A stretch of 64,000 nucleotides of DNA from Gonocerus acuteangulatus (GCA_946811695.1 OX328123.1:30482322-30546321), one strand, 5' to 3'; shown: positions 36,301 through 50,853, numbered from the stretch's first letter. Made by a program: numbers and translations. Notes: generated by a model not told the origin, from the letters alone.

Positions 36301-36611
36301 AATGTCTCGTTTAGGACCAGGGAAGGCATTGATAGACAAGGGAGGTAGAGTTTAATATTTATCAATATTTAGTCAAAGCTAAGCCTAAAAACAATTTAAG
36401 CTAGTTAGTTTATTTAGAGGGTTTATAGTTTATTTAGAGGGAAAAGGGCGTGGCCTTTATTCGCCGTGCAAGAAATTGGCGGTTTTAATAACCTTATCAC
36501 TAGGAGGTTTAAAACGTTTTTACTCTTAGCTTTGGCTAAATATTGATAAATATTAGACATTATTTCCTTCGTCTGACTTCTCAAAGCCTTCCCTGGTCTT
36601 AAACGAGACAT
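36301..36611. mobile_element. Repeat D: MITE-like element with long imperfect TIRs
   Basis: About 310 bp whose halves are inverted repeats of about 90 bp, beginning TGTCTCGTTTAGGACCAGGG. Both halves contain ATATTTATCAATATTTA and the GCTAAG block. It is bordered by TTA/TA bases. Mirror copy at 31348-31659, and a further copy at 21.34-21.76 kb is interrupted by a MITE C fragment. Confidence 0.6.
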
Positions 36612-37001
36612 AATCCACTTTTATAATGCTTCACGTATCATGTTCTTCCTTGAACTAGTACTTTGCAAAAGGTGGTAGCATCGGAAATATTTCCCTTAAA
36701 ATTTCGCGCTTTCGGAATTGAGCTTTTCCGTCAATCCATGCCTAAAACTATTCCCAGTTCTAAATTTTTCATACTCCATACCCCGAAAATGGTCTCAGCC
36801 CCCCACCCCGAAATTTTCCCAGCCCCTCCCGAAATTATTTCCTATATACGCCCATGCTTTTCCCAACTTCTCTCTCTTCCCTCTCACATTGTTGAAACTT
36901 GATTTGGTAGGCCCGATCATACTATGGTATTGGTTATCTTGCTGCTAGGTTTAGATCCCTTGCCACTCAGAATAAAAAATAATAAAAAAAAAAAAAAAAA
37001 A

Positions 37002-37238
37002 AAGTCCGGCTCGCAGGAACTGCCTCATCTTAGCGCGGTTCCGTTCTTATCCCTAGTCTAATTTCGAAAGATTAAAATAGAAGCAGTTATTATTTTGTTG
37101 AGAGGAGATCGTTGACCGTTGATGATGCAAGGTAGGGATTGTCCGGGTTCGGTCACTGCTACTTAACAATACATACCCCATATGTGTATGTATGTGAGCA
37201 TATATATGTACATATGTGTGCGTGTATATGTGTATGTG

Positions 37239-37334
<96 letters not shown>

Positions 37335-38840
37335 TAGGTATATTTACATAGATATGTGCATATATTAGTGTTAAATATGTCCTACTTGTATTTACAGCCC
37401 TGATGAAGGCTTGAAGTTCAAGCCGAAACGTCGGCACAATAAAACCATTTTTACGATAAAAGTAGCAGTGACCGAACCCCGACAGTTATTGTTTTGGTTC
37501 CAACAGTCTTGAAAGGTAGGATTTACAATCTTACCTGGAAGGGTCGGCATCACTAGAAACTTTCCCGCTAGTTACAAGGTCTTGGAATCTTGGAACTCTA
37601 TATTTCTAACAATAAATTGTTTTTGTTATTTTACTAAACCTGTTGTATTGTCGAATACATTATCCAACTATAAGCAATTAAAAAATAACAAGGAATAAAA
37701 AACAGACAAAAAGAACAGTTCGAATAAGCGAAATCAATTACTTTAAAGCTTTAAGCTCTTATTTCTCCGATTGTCATCGCCTAATCAAAACTTTCATTAG
37801 AACCTTTTATGTAGAGCATTTAATAAGCTTTCTAATGGTATTCTTCCGTTTACCAAGATTTTCAACCGTTTTCGAGATATTAATGAAAGTTCCCAAAATT
37901 TACATTATTTCTAGCAACAGAAAATTGGTCTCATTTTTCATATCCTGTTTTACACACAAAATTTTCCCAACATAAGAAATTACAAAAATAAAAAGCAATA
38001 AAAAACAAAGGGAAAGAGACAACAATTACAAAAAGAACGACAAAAACCCGTTCTTAAGAACAAAACAGACGTATTTGAAGTTTTAAGCACTTATTTCTCC
38101 GATTGACATAACCTAATCAAAAATAGTTTTAGAATAATTTTTGTAGAGAATTTAGAAAGCTTTCAAATAGTTTCTATCCACTTACCACGATTTCCCAACC
38201 GTGTTCGAGATATTAATGAAAGTATACGAAGTTCCCAAAACTTTTCTTGTCTGTTCATAAAATATTTTATTCTAACCCTTCCTTAACTCCAAACGTAACA
38301 AAACTTTCAACATATTAGTTTTAATGAAAGTAGAACATGCAGATAATGTTTCAACTGAATCCCGTAATTCTAAGTACCCAAACGAAAAACGGTATTCAAA
38401 AATTATTTTTCCAATTTTCTCAAAAACGGTTAAAGCTATCGCCTTGAAAATGGTTCCATTCGTTTTCTTAGCCCAAGAAACCTATAAAAAGAGTACTTAC
38501 AAGCTTATGAACTCAAAAAAGTAAGCGTTACGATTTTTTTTGCGCGAATTTCGCCCCACATGCCATCTTCCAGTGGGCGGATTTTGCTGGTTAACGAACT
38601 TGACCTTTCAAATTGGACGACGGATTTTTGTGCCAAATTTCATCAAAATCGGACAGTCAGGGAAGCCAGTAATGAGCGAACAGACAAATATATATATATA
38701 TACAAATTTGAACTACCATCATTTTCGGTTTCCAGAGGTTCTGAAACGCAAAATTTTCTAGTAGGCACTTCCGGATTGTTTCATTGTATCAACCCTATAA
38801 GCGGGGTTCCTCCCTATGAGGGAGGGAGGAACCGCGCTAA
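37002..38840 (+). mobile_element. Family A element A3, complete, about 1.84 kb
   Basis: Starts after an A-run with GTCCGGCTCGCAGGAACTGC, inner TTAGCGCGGTTCC; ends with hairpin GGTTCCTCCCT / AGGGAGGAACC and GCGCTAA. Same internal order as A2, including the nested element K. Its (AT)n tract between ACAGACAA and CAAATTTGAAC is short (38688-38703). Its left 435 bp lie inside the right palindrome arm. Confidence 0.82.
37145..37479. mobile_element. Element K copy nested in A3
   Basis: GGGTTCGGTCACTGCTACTT at the left, the complement at the right end. An internal (AT)n tract (37248-37330) and the CTGATGA-hairpin-GAAAC motif (37399-37436) match the 11.3-kb copy. Sharing of the site with A2 shows that K was inherited rather than newly inserted. 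Confidence 0.6.
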
Positions 38841-39342
38841 AATCAGTCCCGTAACAGGCCACGAGGGCCCTGAGGGGCAGATACAATAGAGGTATTTGAT
38901 TCATGACCATACAACACACTAGGGAGATAGTGTGGTCAGTACTATGCTCCGGCCGCCTGATTTTCCCCTTGGCTGCTTCGACTGCTAGAGTCATTAGCAC
39001 CAACCAAGGTACCCATTATTTTTTTTATTTTTTTTTTACGGCGCATCTACATCTTGGCCATTAGCGCCGGGCTATCTATAGGTTGCCACCCTTTTATAAT
39101 GCCAACAGCACGTGGTCCGGTCACCCATTCAGGTACTGACCACGCCCGACGTTGCTTATCTTCGGTATCTACGGGATCCGGTGTATTCAACGTGGCTATG
39201 ACCGTTGGCGGTACCCATTATTAAATTAATTAAAGGCTGGGTTGTCCTAGGGACGGCCAGGGAGGCCGAATTCAACCCATGAACGAACCACCAGCTTATT
39301 AGTCCTGTGCTCTACCACTGAGCTAACCTCGCCCCCCCCCCT
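38841..39342 (-). mobile_element. tRNA-derived SINE (family H), interrupted by a 5S SINE
   Basis: On the minus strand from about 39335 the head reads GAGGTTAGCTCAGTGGTAGA, a clear Pol III A box. It continues ACTAATAAGCTGG (anticodon-loop-like CTAATAA, AAT) and GGGTTGAATTC as a degenerate B box. This pattern is closest to tRNA-Ile(AAT). The body includes CCTCCCTGGCCGTCCCTAGG and AACCCAGCCTTTAATTAATT, then continues after the insert with GGCGGCCGGAGCATAGTACT and GCCCTCGTGGCCTG. A second copy lies at 60.3-60.5 kb. The head is degraded, so it is not a functional tRNA gene. Confidence 0.7.
39022..39209 (-). mobile_element. 5S-rRNA-derived SINE with 13-bp target duplication
   Basis: The minus strand starts at 39209 exactly at a 5S rRNA 5' end (GCCAACGGTCATAGCCACG). 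It follows 5S for about 109 nt, through GATACCGAAGATAAGCAACG, TCGGGCGTGGTCAGTACC, TGAATGGGTGACCGG and CACGTGCTGTTGGC. The latter part covers the 5S internal control region. A tail follows with GGCGCTAATGGCC and GATGCGCCGTAAAAAA, then poly(A). GGTACCCATTATT occurs at 39009-39021 and 39210-39222. The tail resembles the 3' end of the I-like LINE at 4.3 kb, the probable source of its retrotransposition machinery. Confidence 0.88.
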
Positions 39343-41800
<2,458 letters not shown>

Positions 41801-42589
41801 AAGCAGGTATTTTAATAAAAGATTTGAGTATAAATGGAAAGTTTCATAATTCTACATTGAAGCGTTTCAGAGATATAGGTGATAGAAAATCGGAATTTAT
41901 AGGACTCACTCATCAAAATTATTAAGCACTTCCCGAAAAGCTAGCGACTTGAAATTTTGAACGATGATAGAAATGAGAATGTTATTAAATGAAAAAATCC
42001 AAAACTCTCCCCTTTTTGTACTTGTTGTTCCTTTGGAAACCCATCATGTGATGAATCGAGTGAATCGTCTGGGTAAAGCTCAATGTTTAGCTTTTTGTTA
42101 TTACCTAAATGGAAAAACATTCTTATTTATTGTATATGAGTGTATGATTCATTTTAATGCATTGTTCAAAAGACGTTCCAACATAGCCCGATATCAGAGC
42201 TTTCCTACAGAGAGGTGTAAATCGTAAACGCAAGCCTTTCTATAAACTGGTTCTCCTAAACAAAATCATTCGTTCAAACAGGTGTATTTTCTAAGCACCC
42301 GAACTCCCGCAAAGAGATGCATAACGTAAACACAAGCCCCTCTTACATAGAGGTGTATATCATCTGGTGAGGGTGTTATTTTTTACGCCAGTATTCAAAC
42401 ATAGAAATTTGTATGCTATACGCTAGTGTCCATACAGTATCTTAAACACGCTTGCTCATTCGCCTCATGTGTGTCCTAAGCACGAGAGTTCGTACTTAAA
42501 AGTGTGTATCCTTAAATCGAGTGCTCTTAACTAGAAGTGTGTATCCTAAACGTAATTTTTCATACATAGAATTGTGTATTCTAAATGTG
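41801..42589. other. Unrecognised, grading into degenerate minisatellite
   Basis: From about 42170, loose repeats of GTGTATNCTAAACG and CTTACATAGAGG-like words appear, older versions of the tandem array that follows. Confidence 0.45.
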
Positions 42590-42880
42590 AGTGTCTGTAT
42601 GCGAAATACAGTAAAGTCTGTATCCTAAAAACGATTGTTCTTAAATGAAAGTCTGTATCCTAAAAACGATATTTCTTACATGAAAGCCTGTATCCCAAAA
42701 ACGATTGTTCTTACATGAAAGTCTGTATCCTAAAAAGGAATTTTCTTACATGAAAGTCTGTATCCTAAAAAGGAATTTTCTTACATGAAAGTCTGAGTCC
42801 TAAAAAGGATTGTTCTGACATGAAACTGTGTATCCTAAACATAATGGTTCATACATATAAGTGTGTATCCTAAACGCGAG
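42590..42880. repeat. 35-bp minisatellite
   Basis: Seven or more head-to-tail units of about 35 bp with the core AAGTCTGTATCCTAAAAA followed by SGATTGTTCTTACATG. Central units are nearly identical, outer ones decayed (GTGTGTATCCTAAACG), a gradient typical of unequal exchange. There is no unique spacer between units, so it is not a CRISPR-type array. Confidence 0.88.
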
Positions 42881-43554
42881 ACTGTGGGCGCGCCGCCTAA
42901 CGGTGCGGGACTTCCTAAGCCCCTTGTGACCTATTTCCAGAGCCAAGTACTGTTATGACGGACCGTAAGCCTTCGCGAGTGTGTGTGTCTCTCCTTCCCA
43001 CGGCGGTCGTCGGCTTCTACATTCTTGCGCTTCGATGCCTCCGGAAGGAACGGGCTACGCAGAACGGCGTAGAAGAAGGAGCAGCTATCTATCAAGCCGC
43101 GGGATCTAGGATGCAGGGGAAAACTTAGCCTTTCTCTAACCAACCTAGCCTTCCGGCAAGACTCTTCAGATTCGACGGATCAAAGTTGTTTACTTCATTT
43201 TAATTTATCTAATGTAAATTGAAGACACCTGATTGCATTTATCAAGCAACAAAATGGATATTCATTCATAGACAATGAAGAACAGCAAATCCACAAAACT
43301 GGTTAATGTTTTTAATACTGACAACTCCCTATCCAAAGTTGTCGAAATGTTTTGAAGAAAATTAAGAGTGTGGGTTTGGCATGTGCAACAAATAAATTTC
43401 AGGTAGATACTTCAAATGTGAGAAGATTTGAGGAGTCAATACAAGAAATATTTAAGTAATAAATAAATATATGGTGCTGCCCAAGTGAATTGCGTTACTT
43501 AATACACGTCACTCTTTCGAAAATTCATTTTATTCATAATTCCTTGTTATTCAT
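42881..43554. other. Unrecognised; GC-richer at 42885-43150
   Basis: A 70-codon minus frame (42931-43143) without motif. It may be unique sequence. Confidence 0.3.
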
Positions 43555-44060
43555 TTAAAAAATGGAAGAAAGGAATTTAGTATATGAAGGGGTCGGGGCA
43601 AAACAGTGCCAAGCAACATTTTTAACAAAACGTAACTTTAGCTGCTTTATGTTGGATATTATGTTATTAAAACAATACATCGAAAAATTTAAACGTTCTT
43701 TCAACTGGCCTCCTTGCAGAACACACTGACGACACCTGGTCACACATCTGATGTAGTCCTTTCAATCTCATCATGGTTAGCTCTCATTTTCAGGAATGAC
43801 TCGCAAATCCTTGCGATCAGGTGGTTTATGTCCTAAATGGTTTCTCTGTACACTTGTGACTTAAGCCAACCCCACACGTAAAAATCAAGTGACGTCAGTT
43901 CAGGGCTTTCGGCCGGTCAATGCACTGGTCCAAATATCCCAATCCATCTTCTAGGATAAGGTTCATTGAGGTAGTTCGTTATAAATCATAAGATAATCCA
44001 CATGGCATGGGGGAACACCACTTCCAGTATCAGTTCAGTGTGAACGTGTCGTGTGTGGTT
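43555..44060 (-). pseudogene. Tc1/mariner-superfamily (IS630-type) DDE transposase remnant 1
   Basis: The minus-strand translation from about 44050 gives GVPPCHVDYLMIYNELP, then PRRWIGIFGPVH, a stop, PAESPELTSLDFYVWGWLKS (third acidic motif P-E-L-T-x-L-D-F) and QVYRETI. Another stop follows, then ARICESFLKMRANHDEIERT and, in a shifted frame, a CVLQGGQLKERLNF tail. This is the catalytic C-terminal half of a DDE transposase with an xxGxPPxH second motif. In-frame TGA and TAG and a frameshift show decay. Confidence 0.75.
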
Positions 44061-44149
44061 AGGAATCGGTTAGCAGAATATGACACAGCCCGTTTTCTTA
44101 CCTGGACGATTAAATTCTAGTGCGTTTTATGACCTTCTTCATAGCAATA

Positions 44150-44277
44150 GAAATACAGCACTTAGTTTGGATTGGAAGATTTGGACCTGTACCTTGGCAG
44201 GCGAAACCCTTCATCTGACATCCCTTGATTTTTAGGCGTGGGGTTGGCTTAAGACGAATATGTAAAAAAGTCCGACT
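44150..44277 (+). pseudogene. DDE transposase remnant 2, upstream part (split by A4)
   Basis: It translates as LAGETLHLTSLDF, stop, AWGWLKTNM, homologous to the LTSLDFYVWGWLKS region of remnant 1 on the opposite strand. It breaks off at AATATGTA where family A copy A4 begins, and resumes at 45608. Confidence 0.65.
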
Positions 44278-45438
44278 CGCAGGAACTGCGTCATCTTAGC
44301 GCGGTTACGTACATCTCGAAGAAATGGAATAGATTAGCATCACAAATCAAAGGAAACTGATAGTAGCCAACTTACACAGAAGAGGATAATTCTTAATCTG
44401 TATAACTCAATACAATTATGTACTGAAAAGGTACTTACTCTTCGACTACTGCTGAGAAGGCTCTATTCTAAACAACCAAAAAATCGTTGTCATTTTAAGT
44501 AAATTCGTTTTACTGTTATAATCAACTGTAAATATGTGCTTGAGTAACTATAACTTCAGGTGGAGGCTATGAGGAAGGTTATATAGATAGGAGAGTTCAA
44601 AACAAACCTATGTATACGCCATCATGGTTAGCCACAGCCATCTTGATTACCACAGCCACTCCTAACTTATTACCAATACCTTTTATAGTTTCTTAGCTTC
44701 TTTTACTACAATACTAATTTTACTGATAAATTCAATTTAAAACAAAAAACAACCAGATTAATAAGTGAGATAAACAAAGAGAAAAACCCTTTCAAAACAA
44801 ACACTTTTTCAGTTTTAAGCGCTTATATCTCCGATTGACGTTACCCCATCGAATATTGCTTCAGAATTTTTTTTGTAGAGAATTTAGTAAGCATTCGAAT
44901 GATCACCATCCACTTACCACGATTTCCCAACCGTTATCGAGATATTTACGAAAAATGTATGAAGATCCGAAAATTTTTCATGTCTATTAATAAATTTTTT
45001 TTTCGCATACTTCCTTAACTCCAAATATAAGAAAAATTTAAACATATTAGTTGGGATTAATTTCCAAGATGTTAAAAATATTTTAATTGAATCCCGCGAT
45101 TCAAAGTACCCACAAAAAAATAATGACTTACAAAAACGTTGATTCCACTTTTCTCAGGAACGGTTAGAGTTATCGACTTAAAAATGGTTTCATTCGTTTT
45201 CCTATGTTAAGAAACATATAAAACAAGTACCTTCAAGCATATGAACTCCAAAAATGTAAGCGTTAAGATTTTTTTTGCGCGAATTTCGCCCCAAAATCTA
45301 TCTTCCAGTGAGCGGATTCTGCTGGTTAACGAACTTGACCTTTCAAATTAGACGACAGATTTTTGTACCAAATTTCATCAAAATCAGGCCATTTTTGAGC
45401 TTGCTAGAGAGCGAACAGACAAGCATATATATATATAA

Positions 45439-45492
<54 letters not shown>

Positions 45493-45607
45493 TTGAACCA
45501 CCTATATTTTCGTGATCTATGGGGTCTGAAACGAGAAAGTTTCTAGTCGGCACTGGATAACCTCATAAACGTGTTCTCCCTATGGAGATAGGAAGTAACC
45601 GCGCTAA
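44278..45607 (+). mobile_element. Family A element A4 (GGTTAC subfamily), complete
   Basis: Starts GTCCGACTCGCAGGAACTGC, inner TTAGCGCGGTTACGT; ends AGTAACCGCGCTAA. Both ends carry the same change (GGTTAC versus GTAACC) relative to the GGTTCC subfamily, so the inverted ends evolved together. Internal block, TGGTTAACGAACTTGACC, GCGAACAGACAAG and an (AT)n tract (45424-45488) follow in standard order. It interrupts a transposase pseudogene whose parts lie at 44150-44277 and 45608-45755. Confidence 0.8.
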
Positions 45608-45755
45608 AAGTATCCATTTAGTACATAAACTACCTGGTCACAAGTATTGGCGAATCATTTGTGGAAATGAGAACTAACTATGATAAGATTGAAGGGTCTA
45701 CATCAGCGGTGTCTGTGTCTTCTACAAGGAGGCCAGTTGTGAAGAATGTTTATAA
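45608..45755 (+). pseudogene. DDE transposase remnant 2, downstream part
   Basis: CCATTTAGTACATAAACTAC, then codons for GESFVEMRTNYDKIEGSTSA, align with remnant 1 (CESFLKMRANHDEIERTTSD). The nucleotide context continues directly from 44277 once A4 is removed. Confidence 0.65.
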
Positions 45756-45879
45756 TTTTCGATGTATTTTTTTTATTCAACCATTATGTAAGACTTACAA
45801 TAATCATTAAATATAAATTTCATCAAGAATAACTTGCATTTATTTCTGATATAGCACGAAAATAAATATAATATTCCTT

Positions 45880-46015
45880 TTAGCGCGGTTCCTCCCTCCC
45901 CCATAGGGAGGAACCCCGCTTATAAGGTTGATACAATGAAACAATCCGAAAGTGCCGACTAGAAAATTTCGCGTTTCAGAACCCCTAGAGACCGGAAATA
46001 ACGGTGGTTCAAATT

Positions 46016-46102
<87 letters not shown>

Positions 46103-47265
46103 CTGTTCGCTCATTTCTGGCTTCCCTAATGGTCCAATTGTGATGAAATTTGGTACAAAAATCCGTCGTCCAATTTGAAAGGTCAAGTTCGTTAACCAGC
46201 AAAATCCGCCTACTGGAAGATGGCGTTTGGGGCGAAATTCGCGCAAAAAAAATCGTAACGCTTACGTTTTTGAGTTCATAAGCTTCTAAGTACTCGTTTT
46301 ATATGACTCCTGGGCTAGGAAAACGAATGAAACCATTTTCAAGGCGATAGCTTTAACCGTTTTCGAGAAAATTGGAAAAATAGTTTTTGAATACCGTTTT
46401 TGGTTTAGGTACTTAGAATCATGGGATTCCGTTGAAAAATTTTCTGCATGTTCTACTTTCATTAAAACTAATATGTTGAAATTTATGTTACGTTTGGAGT
46501 TAAGGAAGGGTCAGAATAAAATATTTTATTAACAGACATAAAAAGTTTTGGTAACTTTGTATACTTTCCTTAATATCTCGAAAAAGGTTGGGAATCTTTG
46601 TAAACGGAAGAATAACATTAGAAAGCTTACTAAATTCTCTAAAAAAAAGGTTCTAATAAAAGTTTTGATTAGACGATGTCAATCGGAGAAATAAGTGCTT
46701 AAAACTTTAAAGTAATTGATTTCGCTTATTCGAACTGTTCTTTTTGTCTGTTTTTATTCCTTGTTATTTTTTAACTGCCATTAGTTGGATAATGTATTTG
46801 ATAATAAATCAGGTTAAGAAAAATAAGAAAAACAATTTAATCTTAGAGATATGGATTTCCAAGATAGCTTTTCAAATGCCTAGCGGGGTCCTTCCTAGGA
46901 CTGGATACCCTGGATGGGTATCCAGGTAAGATCGTAAATAAGACCTTTCTTGAAAGTAAAGATGGAACTGTCAACGTTGGTCCTCCTCTGCCTCCCAGCA
47001 CTTTCATTGCTGACGAAGGCTACCAATGAGTAGCCAAGACGTCCTAAATATAGATTTTTTTAACAAAAATCGTATTGAGGTTTCTTTAGCCGAAACCCAG
47101 CCATTCCATCTTTACTTATCACCTCGACGGCTAACTATCTAATCTTCATGCTTTCTAGAAATGTGGACCCAAAATAATAACAGCTTCTATTTTAATCATT
47201 TTAAATGAGTCTAGAGATAAGAACGGAACCGCGCTAAGATTATGCAGTTCCTGCGAGTCGGACTT
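45880..47265 (-). mobile_element. Family A element A5, complete, minus strand
   Basis: The 3' end (TTAGCGCGGTTCCTCCC, hairpin) is at 45880 and the 5' end (complement of GTCCGACTCGCAGGAACTGC) at about 47263. The (AT)n tract is at 46018-46099. Toward its 5' side is a diverged family F-like piece (about 46900-47130; GCTGACGAAGGCTACC, GATAGTTAGCCG on the minus strand). It has an uninterrupted AATATCTCGAAAAAGGTTGG at 46573-46592, the vacant version of the site occupied in A6. Confidence 0.8.
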
Positions 47266-47541
47266 TTTTTAATAGTAGTGATTTTTTTAAATATTGTCAC
47301 TAACCAGAAGCTTTTATTAATTTCAACTTTTCAAATTGATATTACGTTGTGAATGAGATAATGAGAGGGGTTTTTGACTGTGTTTAACTCACTTTTAGTT
47401 GGTTGTTAGCGCGGCTCCTCCCTCCCCCATAGGGAGGAACCCCGCTTATAGGGTTGATACAATGAAACAATCCGGAAGTGCTGACTAGAAAATTTCGCGT
47501 TTCAGAACCCCCAGAGACCGAAAATAACGGTGGTTCAAATT

Positions 47542-47645
<104 letters not shown>

Positions 47646-48129
47646 CTGTTCGCTCTCTAGATAGAAGACGAATGGTCCGATTTTGATGAAATTTGGTACA
47701 AAAATCCTTCGTCCAATTTGAAAGGTCAAGTTCGTTAACCAGCAAAATCCGCCTACTGGAAGATGGCGTTTGGGGCGAAATTTTCGCGCAAAAAAATCGT
47801 AACGCTTACGTTTTTGAGTTCATAAGCTTCTAAGTACTTGTTTTATATGATTCCTGGGCTAGGAAAACGAATGAAACCATTTTCAAGGCGATAGCTTTAA
47901 CCGTTTTCGAGAAAATTGGAAAAATATTTTTTGAATACCGTTTTTGGTTTGGGTACTTAGAATCATGGGATTCAGTTGAAACATTTTCTGCATGTTCTAC
48001 TTTCATCAAAACTATTATGTTGAAATTTTGGTTACGTTTGGAGTTAAGGAAGGGTTAGAATAAAATATTTTATTAACAGACATAAAAAGTTTTAGTAACT
48101 TTGTTTACTTTCCTTAATATCTCGAAAAA

Positions 48130-50784
48130 AAGTCCGACTCGCAGGAACTGCAGCATCTTAGCGCGGTTCCGTTCATGTCCCTAGTGCCATTTGATAAGCT
48201 TAGAAAAGAAATAAACTTATTTTTTTTATATATCTCGTGAAAATTGTCAAAATCCTCTCGAACATCTCGAATAAAAGTGATATTAAGGCGTCAGGGACAC
48301 CGACAGTAGCTAACTTTTACACAGAAGCGGAAATTACAGAATCTGGCTCTCATTCTAAAGCAAAGCTCTATAAATCAATACAAAATATGCCTAATAAAGC
48401 CTTTCTAGAGGATACAGAAGCATGGGCGTATATGAGGGGGGGGGCTGAGGGGGCTGCAGCCCCTCCCGAAATTTTGAATTGATGATAAAAACTTCTCGTA
48501 AAACCCTTAAAAATAAATTAAATAAGATCACTTAGTTCATAAAACATATTTTATTTTACGTGCAATAGCGTTTTAGTTGCCTAAAACTATTCCAAGCTCT
48601 AAATATTTAGTATTCCATACCCTGGAAATGGTCTCAGCCCCCCCCCCCGAAATTGTTTTTATATACGCCCATGTACAGAAGGATCAAGAAGAAGTACACA
48701 AGATTGAGTAGAATACCCTGCCTAATATAGCCTATATAGAATAATATGTTGAATAAAACCTATCTAGTAAATACACAAGGACAAATAAAAGTCTTGACGA
48801 ATAACAAATCAAGAAAAAAAACTTTATTTAACAAAATAAAACAAAGTTTAGTTGCCCAACTACAATAGAACCAAAAACAAGTCTTGTGGAATATTGATTT
48901 TTTTCTAATTAAATACTTTTTATCAATATTTAGTATATAACCTTTGTTGAAAATTATTGATTGCTAATTGATGAATCGGTTTATAACTAAGTAGTCTTTA
49001 TGAATATTTAGTATATAACCTATTTTTGGATCTGTGTTTTTGGGGTGCTCTCCGCCTAGGCTTTGTATTTGTGTCGGCAGATACCTGGGGTATATTTACA
49101 GCTCTTGAGGATTAACTCTTAGCAGGTAAATTTCCTGCGGCCCCATTGTGTTCTACGGGCATTGAACCGCCATATACGCTCATAGTATCTAACCGTTGTG
49201 AAGTTTATTTTTTGGATTTAGGACTTAATATAAATATGTAGACTAAATCATAGCAAGAAGTAATCCTCCGTCGTCGGTTCTTAACTATGTAGACTCGCTA
49301 ATGTTATCCAATCTTAGATACATCGTATTTAAAATCCACAGCAAAAACACGACATTTCATCAGAATCCCCTGCTGAATAAAACTTATATAGAATAATATG
49401 CAAAATAAAGCCTATCTAGTGGATAAAAATAGAGGAAAAAAGCCGTTCGTGGTGGTAGAAAATCTTAAAAGTATTTCGCTCAGAAATCTCCGAAATATTG
49501 TCACTAATTTTACGTATCCTGTTTTATAGCCAAATAGATTTATTTTCTATAATCAATAAGAAAAACCTACTAACAATAAAAAACTATGGGTAACAGATGA
49601 AAATAGGGAATACCAAGAATAATTCTAAAGAACGAAATCAACACCAGTACTGTAATCTAGATATTCATACGGCATCATCGAATTCTAACAAACAAAATAT
49701 TGATTCTAATTATACGTATCCTGTTTTATTGACAAATACATTTGACTACTATAAGCAATTAAAAACACTAGGGAATATGCCAAAGAACTCAGAGTAGGAG
49801 CCTCGACAGTTTCAAGACATTTGAAGGAAATCGACAAATCCAAAGCTGACATTACTTCGCTTATTCAAAACTTTCTTTAGAACCTTTCTTGTAGACCATT
49901 TAGTAAGCTTTCGAATGGTAACCTTTCGCTTCCCAAGATTTTCAACCGTTTTCGAGATATTAAGAAATTATACGAAGTTCCCAAAACTTTTCATTATTTC
50001 TGACAACAGAAAATTGGTCTCATTTTACCTATCCTGTTTTACACACACATACATTTTCCTTACAAATACAACATAAGAAATTAAAGATATAAAAAGCAAT
50101 AAAAAACCAAGGGAAAGAGACAAAAATTACAAAAAGAACGACAAAAACCCGTTCATAAGAACAAAACAGACGTATTTGAAGTTTTAAACATTTATTTCTC
50201 CGATTGACATAACCTAATCAAAAATAGTTTTAGAATCATTTTTGTAGAGAATTTAGTAAGCTTTCAAATAGTTTCAATCCACTTACCACGATTTCCCAAC
50301 CGTGTTCGAGATATTAATGAAAGTATACGAAGTTTCCAAAACTTTTCATATCTGTTCATAAAATATTTTATTCTAACCCTTCCTTAACTCCAAACGTAAC
50401 ATAACTTTCAACATATTAGTTTTAATGAAAGTAGAACATGCACATAATGTTTCAACTGAATCCCGTTATTCTAAGTACCCAAACCAAAAACGGTATTCAA
50501 AAACTATTTTTCCAATTTTCTCGACAACGGTTAAAGCTATCGCCTTGAAAATGGTTTCATTCGTTTTTATAGCCCAAGAAGCCTATAAAACGAGTACTTA
50601 CAAGCTTATGAACTCAAAAACGTAAGCGTTACGATTTTTTCTGCGCGAATTTCGCCCCAAACGCCATCTTCCAGTGGGCGGATTTTGCTGGTTAACGAAC
50701 TTGACCTTTCAAATTGGACGACAGATTTTTGTACCAAATTTCATCAAAATCGGACCATTCGTCTTCTATTTAGAGAGCGAACAG

Positions 50785-50853
<69 letters not shown>

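Larger units (their letters stand above)
34408..37436. repeat. Right arm of the 6.9-kb inverted repeat
   Basis: 3.03 kb, mirroring 30542-33552. Unlike the left arm, its outer edge does not coincide with an end of any element: family A copy A3 continues without break from 37002 through the edge at 37436 to 38840. The right side therefore looks like the parental arrangement and the left arm like a truncated inverted duplicate. Confidence 0.92.

Noticed and set aside
42590..42880. CRISPR-like array
   Set aside because: Units are directly contiguous without unique spacers, and the context is eukaryotic.
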